From Candidatus Nitrosopumilus sp. (lineage in GTDB: Archaea; Thermoproteota; Nitrososphaeria; Nitrososphaerales; Nitrosopumilaceae), in assembly GCA_013203245.1 (NCBI GenBank), contig JABMOR010000023.1:1-11050 (forward strand): 11,050 bases of DNA, given 5' to 3'. The notes below the pieces were generated by a model. That model made no database searches, was not told the DNA's origin, and saw only the letters and a list, made by a program, of their open reading frames with translations. Both the position numbers and the translations under genes were made by a program. Below, in pieces: positions 5,361 through 11,050 of the stretch; position 1 is the first letter of the stretch; each line of letters starts with the position of its first letter.

Positions 5361-6800
5361 ATGAAAAAAGATATGAGGAATATTTTTTATTTTGTATTGG
5401 CAATTTTATTTACTTCAACCATATCATTTGAAACCATATTTGCACAGACATCTGAAGACCCAGAGCAAATGTTCAATCTAGCTAAAGAACACTTTGTTAA
5501 TGGAGAATACAAAGAAGCAATCACAATCTATGATGAAATATTGGAGATATTTCCAAATAATATCTCAACTCTAAAAATGAAGGGAATTGCTCAGAGTAAT
5601 CTTGATGAACATACTAATTCCCTAAAACTATTCTTCAAGGTATTACAGTACAAACCAAATGATGTAATCGCATTAACAGGGATGGGCGTAGGTTTTGGGA
5701 ATTTAGGAGAGTATCAAGAATCAATAACATATTTTGAAAAAGCATCAAGTGAAAAACCAAATAGCATCATAATAAACAATTACAAAAACTTCATCAACAG
5801 TGTGATTTTGAAATACCCATACATCCCAACTGAAAAACCAGATGAAACAGTAAAAGTACAAATTTCATCCATTCCTGAATGGATAAAACCAATTGCTAAA
5901 TGGTGGTCAGAGGGGAAGATAAAAGATTTAGAGTTTAATTCAGCCTTGAGATATTTAATAGAAAACAAAGTTATTCAAATCCCTCCAGTTGAGACATTGA
6001 AACAATCAGATGAAAATATTCCAGAATGGGTAAAAAATAATGCAGGATGGTGGGCAGATAATCAGATAAACGATGATGCATTTGTATCAGGAATCCAATA
6101 CCTAATTGAAAATGGATTAATTCTGATTGCAATTGAAAATAAACAGCAGAAATCTCAAGAGGAATTAGATCACGAGTTTTATTTATTTGAAAAATACCTT
6201 AGAGATATTTCTAACAACATCATCAAAGAAAAAAGATACATAGAATATCCCAATCCAAGTCAAGACGTCATAAAGAAATTCCTCAGAGATTACATCAAAT
6301 GGAATTTTGAGGAGGAAGTAAAAAAAGCATCAGAAAAATTTCCAGACCCAACATATCAAATCGATGACGGAGTATACATTATTCATTACAAGGTATTCAT
6401 CAATGACCAACCAAACGGACTTCCATTAGATCATGTTAGTACATTGAAGAATTCTTTTGCTTTTTGGGAAAAGCAAGATTTGAGTACAGATAATCAAAAT
6501 GCAAGAATGGAGTTTGAAGTAACAAATCAAAAACATGAAGCAAATGTTTGGGTAACATGGGTAGTTCGCGATATAGGAGATGGAGTATTAGGACATGCAC
6601 ATCTAGGAAAAGGAGTAGTGGAGGTTACGTTAGGAGATTACAATTGTGATGGAAGTTTTCAATTGTACGATGTAAACAGTGTTGAAACTATCATGACACA
6701 TGAGTTAGGTCATTCTATAGGATTGAAACATGTTAGTGAAGAAAATAATATTATGTATCCATCATTTGTTCCAGCATATGCATATTGTTTGCTAAGCTAA
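5361..6800 (+). CDS. Secreted TPR / Trp-repeat / matrixin-type zinc metallopeptidase
   Basis: A 479-residue exported protein. Residues 1-29 are a signal peptide (hydrophobic core IFYFVLAILFTSTISF, probable cleavage near FAQ-TS). Three TPR units of about 34 residues cover roughly 35-136. Two copies of a roughly 38-residue repeat follow (171-208 and 220-257), each IPEW(I/V)K...WW...LIEN, a module seen in many exported thaumarchaeal proteins. The C-terminal domain is a metzincin: H447-E-L-G-H451 with G454 and H457 (HExxHxxGxxH), then Met-turn M465 in NIMYP, closest to the M10 matrixin-like group. It should be an active zinc endopeptidase on the outer face of the cell; its substrate is unknown. 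There is no propeptide cysteine switch that I can see and no C-terminal anchor or PEFG-type sorting signal. The true start may be Met5 (5373), which suits the TATA box better. Confidence 0.88.
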   Translation: MKKDMRNIFYFVLAILFTSTISFETIFAQTSEDPEQMFNLAKEHFVNGEYKEAITIYDEILEIFPNNISTLKMKGIAQSNLDEHTNSLKLFFKVLQYKPNDVIALTGMGVGFGNLGEYQESITYFEKASSEKPNSIIINNYKNFINSVILKYPYIPTEKPDETVKVQISSIPEWIKPIAKWWSEGKIKDLEFNSALRYLIENKVIQIPPVETLKQSDENIPEWVKNNAGWWADNQINDDAFVSGIQYLIENGLILIAIENKQQKSQEELDHEFYLFEKYLRDISNNIIKEKRYIEYPNPSQDVIKKFLRDYIKWNFEEEVKKASEKFPDPTYQIDDGVYIIHYKVFINDQPNGLPLDHVSTLKNSFAFWEKQDLSTDNQNARMEFEVTNQKHEANVWVTWVVRDIGDGVLGHAHLGKGVVEVTLGDYNCDGSFQLYDVNSVETIMTHELGHSIGLKHVSEENNIMYPSFVPAYAYCLLS

Positions 6801-6820
6801 AATTACAAAACAAGGTTATG

Positions 6821-6836
6821 TTCTAAAAAATTAGAA
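6821..6836. repeat. AT-rich inverted repeat between peptidase and tfb genes
   Basis: TTCTAA (6821-6826) and TTAGAA (6831-6836) are perfect reverse complements around an AAAA loop, about 20 nt past the peptidase stop. The RNA stem could extend through a G-U and an A-U pair. It may be a weak 3' hairpin or a site regulating tfb. The rest of this 120-nt gap shows no clear element. Confidence 0.3.
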
Positions 6837-6920
6837 TAAGGGTTAGCTCAACCTACACACAATTAACCTGCAGATATTTGGTAGAATGAATAATAAGCTA
6901 TTTTTGCAATTACTAGTATC

Positions 6921-7838
6921 ATGCTTAGAAATACAATGATGTCAATTCCGAAATGTCCATCTTGTGGAGATAAGAAATTAGTTACAGATCAAAACACAGG
7001 AGAATTATGCTGTAGTAAATGTGGCTTAGTAGTTACAGATAAGATTACAGATACAGGTGCTGAATGGCGTTCCTTTTCAAATGATGAAGGAAATAAAGCT
7101 AGAACAGGAGCTGGAACATCTCTGATGATGCACGACATGGGGTTATCAACAGTTATTGGCGCTGCAAATAAAGACGCTACAGGAAAGCCACTATCTGCAA
7201 GTGTAAAAAGTTCAATTGAGAGACTAAGAACTTGGGATAGTAGAAGTCAAGCTCATACATCTGCAGATAGAAATTTGAGACAAGCACTTAATGAAATGGA
7301 CAAATTAAAAGATAAACTTGCATTAACGGATGCAGTGATTGAAAAAGCTGCTTACATTTACAGAAAAGCAATGGAGAAAAAATTAGTTCGTGGTCGCTCA
7401 ATTCAAGGATTAGTAGCCGCTTGTCTGTATGCATCATGTAGAAATACTGAAACACCTAGAACATTAGATGACATTGCAAAGGGAATTAACATTAGAAGAA
7501 AAGATGTTGCAAGATGTTATAGATTAATTTTTAGAGAACTTGAATTAAAAATGCCAGTAGTTGATCCTGTAAGAGGAGTGTCTAGAATTGCAAGTATTGC
7601 AGAACTAAGCGAAAAAAGCAAACGTAAAGCAATCATGATTTTAAATCGAGCTAAAGAAATGGGCATAGTTGCAGGAAAAGACCCAATGGGAATTGCAGCG
7701 GCTGCACTTTATCTTGCATGTATTAGTACAGGGGAAGTCAAATCTCAAAAAGATATCTCAATTGCATCAGGGGTTACCGAAGTTACTATAAGAAATAGAT
7801 GTGCAGGATTAAGACAAATGATGAAGGATGACGAATAA
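6921..7838 (+). CDS. tfb: Transcription initiation factor TFB (TFIIB homologue)
   Basis: A 305-residue archaeal TFB. The N-terminal zinc ribbon has C12-x2-C15 and C31-x2-C34, followed by the B-reader/linker region around DTGAEWRSF (44-52). Two cyclin folds follow: repeat 1 at about 112-205 (GRSIQGLVAACLYASCR...) and repeat 2 at about 218-303 (GKDPMGIAAAALYLAC..., then a helix-turn-helix SQKDISIASGVTEVTIRNR that contacts the BRE). It bridges TBP-bound promoter DNA and RNA polymerase. Thaumarchaeota carry several TFB paralogues; which one this is cannot be told here. Start choice is uncertain: ATGs occur at 6921, 6936 and 6939, all ahead of the zinc ribbon, and AT-rich elements upstream do not decide between them. 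It is monocistronic and convergent with the phosphoribosyltransferase gene, 5 nt apart. Confidence 0.95.
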   Translation: MLRNTMMSIPKCPSCGDKKLVTDQNTGELCCSKCGLVVTDKITDTGAEWRSFSNDEGNKARTGAGTSLMMHDMGLSTVIGAANKDATGKPLSASVKSSIERLRTWDSRSQAHTSADRNLRQALNEMDKLKDKLALTDAVIEKAAYIYRKAMEKKLVRGRSIQGLVAACLYASCRNTETPRTLDDIAKGINIRRKDVARCYRLIFRELELKMPVVDPVRGVSRIASIAELSEKSKRKAIMILNRAKEMGIVAGKDPMGIAAAALYLACISTGEVKSQKDISIASGVTEVTIRNRCAGLRQMMKDDE

Positions 7839-7843
7839 GTAAA

Positions 7844-8257
7844 TTACTTCTTCTGAGACATTTCAAATTCTATTTTATCCCAAGGGAACACAACATAAGC
7901 ATCATTGTCAGTTTCTTTCCCATAGATTAATTGTGGTGGGAATTTTTTTCCACGCCTTGCAAACAAAGTAACATAAAGTAATTTTGAAGGATCCTCAGAT
8001 ATTGAAATGATTTTATCAAAAGTTTTACCAGAATCAAAAATATCATCAACAAATATGGAATTAGAAGAAATTATTTTTTCATCCACAAATATTTTTTCTA
8101 TGCCTAAATAATCGGCCAACAAACGAGATGGAATCAACCCACCTCGGCTCAGAGTTGAAATACTAGAAAATTCTTTCTTAGATTTTAAAATAAAATTAGA
8201 AAGCAGTTCAATTAAAGAATCAATTTCAGACCAGATTACATATTGCTCTAAACCCAT
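7844..8257 (-). CDS. Phosphoribosyltransferase, Hpt/Gpt-like (COG2236 type)
   Basis: A 137-residue type I phosphoribosyltransferase. The PRPP-binding loop is FVDDIFDSGKT at 69-79, equivalent to the usual VDDxxDTGKT. The PPi-binding loop is LSRGGLIPSRLLADYLG (36-52). A terminal VVFPWDKIE (122-130) is typical of the short predicted purine phosphoribosyltransferases of archaea, related to xanthine/guanine enzymes. It would move phosphoribose from PRPP to a free purine base (salvage), but the exact base is not readable and some relatives act as regulators. It is short for the fold, with a minimal hood. A further unknown gene lies downstream on the same strand after a 37-nt gap containing a weak AT-rich promoter-like element for this gene. 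Confidence 0.83.
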   Translation of the reverse strand: MGLEQYVIWSEIDSLIELLSNFILKSKKEFSSISTLSRGGLIPSRLLADYLGIEKIFVDEKIISSNSIFVDDIFDSGKTFDKIISISEDPSKLLYVTLFARRGKKFPPQLIYGKETDNDAYVVFPWDKIEFEMSQKK

Positions 8258-8294
8258 GACTAGTAATTTGAAACGATGAATTAAGTTGTTACGA

Positions 8295-8687
8295 TTAGAA
8301 CGTGTTCATTGGAGATTTTTTCAACGGTTCAATAATTTTTAGAACTTCGAAAGGCAGTTTGCCAAAATCAATATCTTTTTCACAAGATAACAACAATACA
8401 TTATCATTATTCAAAGGAAAACTCATGACGATTACTTTATCTCGATAAGACATTGAAAAATGCACTTTACCAAATTCTCCATCAAATTCATGTCTCATTC
8501 TAACACGTAATGCAAGTTCCATGAACATCATTTCATCTTGTTTTTGAGATTCAAGAGACAATATACCATCCTTCATTCCACCAGCTGTAAGATGCCCCCT
8601 ACTATTGATGAGCCTAGCTGAACGCATTTTGGAGTCTAAAGCGATAATTTTACGGCATATTTTTTCAAGCTCGTCAACATTATCCAT
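8295..8687 (-). CDS. Conserved-looking hypothetical protein (small alpha/beta protein)
   Basis: A 130-residue soluble protein. An N-terminal helix (ELEKICRKIIALDSKMRSARLI) is followed by NSRGHLTAGGMKDGI, a long helix around 48-66 (QKQDEMMFMELALRVRMRHEF), then strands KVHFSMSYRDKVIVMSFPL and NVLLLSCEK, and a final helix. The pattern of helix, 'x-GxLxAGG' turn, helix and paired strands recalls small sensor or roadblock/profilin-like folds found in many thaumarchaeal hypothetical proteins, but this is only a resemblance. No catalytic motif or membrane segment is seen. It lies upstream of the phosphoribosyltransferase on the same strand and is divergent from phaE, apparently sharing one TATA element with it. 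Confidence 0.75.
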   Translation of the reverse strand: MDNVDELEKICRKIIALDSKMRSARLINSRGHLTAGGMKDGILSLESQKQDEMMFMELALRVRMRHEFDGEFGKVHFSMSYRDKVIVMSFPLNNDNVLLLSCEKDIDFGKLPFEVLKIIEPLKKSPMNTF

Positions 8688-8709
8688 GGGTCTAATTTAG
8701 CAATCGAAC

Positions 8710-8717
8710 TATTTATT
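8710..8717. promoter_or_regulatory. Central TATA element of a divergent gene pair
   Basis: TATTTATT (plus) / AATAAATA (minus) is centred 26-27 nt from the minus-strand ATG at 8687 and 27-28 nt from the plus-strand GTG at 8741. It could therefore serve both genes as leaderless promoters. A second AT-rich stretch (TCTAATTTA near 8690-8699) could alternatively drive phaE with a short leader. Confidence 0.5.
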
Positions 8718-8740
8718 GCGATCTGTGATAATTGATATCT

Positions 8741-9313
8741 GTGCAAGAAGAATCCTCAAAAGATATTACAGATTACTACAAGCATTTGTCGTTATTTTGG
8801 ACAGATATCATGCATTTGATGTCCAGCAAACCACAGGCATTAACATCGACAGGCCCCATGAGAGCATTTGCTACCAATTCAAAAAAAATAACCACAGAAT
8901 TAATTGAAATTAATGAAGATTTAATGGGATTCAATGAATACCTTACAGAATATTATAAACAATTAGCAAGTGCATGGGAAGTCGCTCAAAAGAAAGTGAA
9001 TCTAAAAGCTCCTGATGTGCCACAAGATGTAGAACAGATTGAGACTTTCAAAAGAATCTGGATAGATATTTTTGATAATGATTTTACGGAATTGTTTGAC
9101 TCAAAAAAATTTGGGGCAAATTATGGGAAACTTGTTTCAAAAGAGCTTGAATTAACTAAACATTGGAACAATATTACAAATGTAATTTTACAATCAGCAA
9201 ATCTTCCAAGTAAAGAAGAGATGGATGAGGTATACAAAGAAATGCACTCACTTAAGAAAAGAGTAGGCAAACTAGAATTAGAATTAAAGAAAAAAGAGAT
9301 GTCAAAAAAATGA
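8741..9313 (+). CDS. phaE: Class III poly(R)-hydroxyalkanoate synthase subunit PhaE
   Basis: A 190-residue archaeal PhaE, the non-catalytic partner of PhaC. The sequence is helical and Trp/Tyr-rich (DITDYYKHLSLFWTDIM at the start, EYYKQLASAWEVAQKK mid-protein). It carries the FKRIWIDIFDNDFTELF segment and ends in the coiled coil EVYKEMHSLKKRVGKLELEL that is characteristic of the subunit. PhaE lacks a catalytic triad; it complexes with and activates PhaC at the granule surface. I chose GTG 8741 because the TATA element lies about 27 nt upstream; an in-frame TTG at 8732 would add three residues and is the alternative. The stop overlaps the phaC start as ATGA, so the two subunits are translationally coupled in stoichiometric amounts. 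Confidence 0.87.
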   Translation: MQEESSKDITDYYKHLSLFWTDIMHLMSSKPQALTSTGPMRAFATNSKKITTELIEINEDLMGFNEYLTEYYKQLASAWEVAQKKVNLKAPDVPQDVEQIETFKRIWIDIFDNDFTELFDSKKFGANYGKLVSKELELTKHWNNITNVILQSANLPSKEEMDEVYKEMHSLKKRVGKLELELKKKEMSKK

Positions 9314-10374
9314 ATAGTGAATCACGGATAGATCCAAAAATCATAGAAGAGATGTTAAAATTTACTAAAAATGTAATGGATGCTCCAAAACTAGTATCAG
9401 CCCCAGATGAAATTAGTTTGGAAGTAACACCACACGACATAGTTCATGAATTAGATAAAACTAGATTATTACATTATAGACCACTTACAGAAAAACAACA
9501 CAAGACACCATTGCTAATTTCTTACGCATTAATCAATAGATACCACATATTAGATATTCAACCGGAAAAAAGTTGGGTCAGAAATTTACTTTTGCAAGGA
9601 TTTGATTTGTACATGTTAGATTGGGGATCACCAACTAGTATGGACAAGTATCTAGATTTTGATGATTACGTAAATGGATATTTAGATTCTGCTGTAGAAC
9701 ACATCAAAAATGAATCATCAAATGAAAAAATTTCAATTCAAGGATATTGTACTGGAGGGACAATTGCAACTGCATATGCAGCATTACATCCAGAAAGCGT
9801 AAAAAATTACATTGCAACAGCCCCAGTAATTGACGGATGGCGCGATACCACAGTAATCAGCAATCTTGCCAAACACATGGATGTAGACAAAATGGTAGAC
9901 ATCATAGGCAATATGCCTCCAGAATTCATGTACTATTGTTTCTCAGTTCTAAAGCCATTTGAGCAAGGAATTGAAAAATATGTAAAATTTTTCAAAAATA
10001 TAGACAATAAGAAATATGTAGATAATTTCCTCAGAGTTGAAAAATGGTTAGGGGATACACCGCCAATACCAGGAGAATTATTCAAGCAGTGGATCAAAGA
10101 TATCTATCAAGATAATTTGTTAATTCAGAATAAAATGTATGTTGGAGGAGAGCGCATAGATTTAAAAAAAATAGACATGCCCACATTCACACAAATTGCA
10201 GTTGGAGACCATTTAGTTTCGCCAGTGTGTAGTATGCCTCTCCATTACGCCATTGGGAGTGAAGATAAAACCTTGAGAATGTATCCAACTGGACATGTAG
10301 GTATGATAGCTAGTTCCCTGTCTCAGAAAAAAGTATTACCTGAGCTAGGAAAATGGTTGGCTGAAAGATCATAA
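9310..10374 (+). CDS. phaC: Class III poly(R)-hydroxyalkanoate synthase catalytic subunit PhaC
   Basis: A 354-residue alpha/beta hydrolase-type PHA synthase. The lipase-box equivalent is GYCTGG (145-150) with nucleophile C147. The other triad members are D300 (VGDHLVSP) and H329 (TGHVGM). These sit two residues before C149, D302 and H331 of the Allochromatium vinosum class III enzyme, so the register matches almost perfectly. LLISYALINRYHILDIQPEKS (68-88) and LYMLDWGSP (100-108) are further synthase hallmarks. The length (about 355) is normal for class III, and shorter than class I (about 590). It polymerises (R)-3-hydroxyacyl-CoA to PHA and CoA at the granule surface, with PhaE. The start overlaps the phaE stop by 4 nt. 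No phaA or phaB lies within the window, so monomer supply must be encoded elsewhere. Confidence 0.95.
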   Translation: MNSESRIDPKIIEEMLKFTKNVMDAPKLVSAPDEISLEVTPHDIVHELDKTRLLHYRPLTEKQHKTPLLISYALINRYHILDIQPEKSWVRNLLLQGFDLYMLDWGSPTSMDKYLDFDDYVNGYLDSAVEHIKNESSNEKISIQGYCTGGTIATAYAALHPESVKNYIATAPVIDGWRDTTVISNLAKHMDVDKMVDIIGNMPPEFMYYCFSVLKPFEQGIEKYVKFFKNIDNKKYVDNFLRVEKWLGDTPPIPGELFKQWIKDIYQDNLLIQNKMYVGGERIDLKKIDMPTFTQIAVGDHLVSPVCSMPLHYAIGSEDKTLRMYPTGHVGMIASSLSQKKVLPELGKWLAERS

Positions 10375-10395
10375 AAAAAGAAAAAATTAAAAAAA
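10373..10395 (-). terminator. Oligo-T terminator downstream of the phasin-like gene
   Basis: Read on the minus strand this is T7-AA-T6-C-T7, beginning 11 nt past the stop of the phasin-like gene and reaching the phaC stop codon. It is the strongest oligo-T terminator in the window. For the plus strand, a shorter TTTGTTTTT at 10411-10419 inside the phasin gene could stop the phaEC mRNA. Confidence 0.6.
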
Positions 10396-10406
10396 TAGAT
10401 GATTCA

Positions 10407-10835
10407 CTAGTTTGTTTTTGTAGTGAATGCAGAAATCCAAGATTTTAGAATGTTTCTGTTTAGGTCAGCAAATGATTTTGCATTATCGTTGAATGTTTTA
10501 ATATTCTGTTGTGTTGCATCGATAGTTGCAAGTGTCACTTGATTTTGTATAGAAGCTGCCTTTACAAATTCTTCAGTTGTATCATGAATTACCTTTAATG
10601 TTGCTTCAGGAATGTTTGCTGCAATACCTGTTTTCTTTACATATTCTTTTTGTAGGGAGATAGTTGAATCTACTACATTTTCATATGCTTGAAGGTATTC
10701 CTGTTGTACATTAGTGATTGACTGATGATATTGGGGTACTGATTGTTTAATACCAGTGAAGAGTTTGTCTACATTTTCTTGATATACAGAAAATAGATCT
10801 TGTGATTTTGTTTGTGTTGTTTCGTTCTTACTCAT
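10407..10835 (-). CDS. Phasin-like PHA granule-associated protein
   Basis: A 142-residue protein predicted almost entirely helical and Gln/Asn/Thr-rich, with no cysteine. A run of amphipathic helices extends over about 10-70 (LFSVYQENVDKLFTGIKQSV..., YLQAYENVVDSTISLQKEYVKK) and 78-137, including ATLKVIHDTTEEFVKAASIQN and DATQQNIKTFNDNAKSFADLN. This is the usual look and size of phasins, which coat PHA granules. Its position opposite phaEC and directly after an AbrB-like gene mirrors the phaR-phaP operon beside phaEC in haloarchaea. The ATG overlaps the upstream stop as ATGA and is preceded by a perfect Shine-Dalgarno, suggesting strong expression. The assignment rests on composition and context, as phasins share little sequence identity. 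Confidence 0.75.
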   Translation of the reverse strand: MSKNETTQTKSQDLFSVYQENVDKLFTGIKQSVPQYHQSITNVQQEYLQAYENVVDSTISLQKEYVKKTGIAANIPEATLKVIHDTTEEFVKAASIQNQVTLATIDATQQNIKTFNDNAKSFADLNRNILKSWISAFTTKTN

Positions 10836-11047
10836 TGTTTCACCTCCTTATTTTTTGATTTTTTTGCTATTGGTAAGATAATGACTTGGACTAAATCACC
10901 ATCCCCTAAACCTAGGGCATTGCGTTCAGCTTCAGGAATAGAAATTCTTCCATTACTACTGATAGTAGTTTTGTAAGCACCCCAATTCATGAATGAAGGA
11001 AGCATTTGACCGATGCTAAACATCGTATACATGCTTTTACTTTGCAT
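10832..11047 (-). CDS. AbrB/SpoVT-type DNA-binding protein, PhaR-like; 5' end possibly beyond the window
   Basis: A swapped-hairpin AbrB domain lies at about 25-60: YKTTISSNGRISIPEAERNALGLGDGDLVQVIIL, with the typical 'G-R-(I/V)-x-(I/L)-P' strand and 'L-G-(L)-x-x-G-D' turn. A 24-residue Met-rich lead (MQSKSMYTMFSIGQMLPSFMNW) precedes it and a lysine-rich tail follows. ATG 11047 gives 71 residues, but the reading frame is still open at the window edge; other Mets (residues 6, 9, 15, 20) are also possible starts. AbrB-domain proteins dimerise and bind DNA. The haloarchaeal PhaR is of this type and represses the phaRP operon while binding PHA granules. By context, this protein probably regulates phasin and granule formation. 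The stop overlaps the phasin ATG. Confidence 0.8.
   Translation of the reverse strand: MQSKSMYTMFSIGQMLPSFMNWGAYKTTISSNGRISIPEAERNALGLGDGDLVQVIILPIAKKSKNKEVKQ
10841..10847 (-). promoter_or_regulatory. Strong Shine-Dalgarno of the phasin-like gene
   Basis: The minus strand reads GGAGGTG-AAACA-ATG, a near-ideal anti-16S complement 5 nt before the start codon. It is formed by the codons for the E-V (GAG GTG) of the upstream regulator's last residues. Most other genes here look leaderless and lack such a site. Confidence 0.75.
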
Positions 11048-11050
11048 GGT

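Noticed and set aside
6839..6853. GGTTAGCTCAACC dyad upstream of tfb
   Set aside because: Only four base pairs on each side are complementary; too short to call an operator or hairpin.
8716..8907. Plus-strand ORF of 63 codons overlapping the phaE start in another frame
   Set aside because: phaE covers almost all of it in a frame with clear family features; this ORF has no domain and no suitable promoter.
10832..11047. AbrB-like protein as antitoxin (VapB/MazE type) with the downstream gene as toxin
   Set aside because: The downstream product is a 142-residue Gln-rich helical protein without PIN or MazF features, and the phaEC context fits a PhaR/phasin pair better.

Overview
The window looks like a stretch of chromosome from an ammonia-oxidising archaeon (Nitrososphaerota/Thaumarchaeota, probably Nitrosopumilus-like). 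The evidence is visibly AT-rich DNA, a TFB-type archaeal transcription initiation factor, TATA elements about 24-29 nt upstream of many start codons (leaderless transcripts), TTG/GTG starts, oligo-T terminators, and protein types common in this phylum: Ygr210-type GTPase, exported proteins with Trp-Trp repeats, archaeal PhaE/PhaC. I found no tRNA, rRNA, CRISPR array, insertion sequence or phage gene, and no gene-free gap over about 170 bases.

Left part (1-2400). The C-terminus of an ABC transporter substrate-binding protein enters from the left edge and is followed by a possible 30-residue ORF. Three minus-strand genes follow: a Ygr210/YchF-family GTPase with a TGS domain and its own promoter, and a two-gene operon (CoA-binding Rossmann protein, then an unknown acidic protein) joined by an ATGA overlap.

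Middle part (2400-6800). Three plus-strand genes each have a promoter-like element: an extended SDR (NAD-epimerase fold) whose catalytic residues look substituted, a winged-helix protein with a strikingly Met-rich hydrophobic segment and an acidic repeat tail, and BirA biotin-protein ligase. A small coiled-coil gene converges on birA. Divergent from it is a secreted TPR/Trp-repeat/matrixin-type zinc metallopeptidase.

Right part (6800-11050). A TFB gene converges with a phosphoribosyltransferase and an unknown 130-residue protein. The last section is a polyhydroxyalkanoate (PHA) locus: phaE-phaC (class III synthase) on the plus strand, facing an AbrB-like regulator and a phasin-like granule protein on the minus strand. 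The regulator and phasin genes overlap by ATGA, and the phasin has the only strong Shine-Dalgarno I noticed.

Possible functional links: BirA would biotinylate the acyl-CoA carboxylase of the 3-hydroxypropionate/4-hydroxybutyrate carbon-fixation cycle. The same cycle passes through acetoacetyl-CoA and 3-hydroxybutyryl-CoA, the kind of pool from which PHA is made. The most distinctive items are the compact PHA synthase-regulator-phasin module, the Met-rich winged-helix protein, the SDR with a degenerate active site, the modular secreted metallopeptidase, and the divergent pair that appears to share one TATA element.
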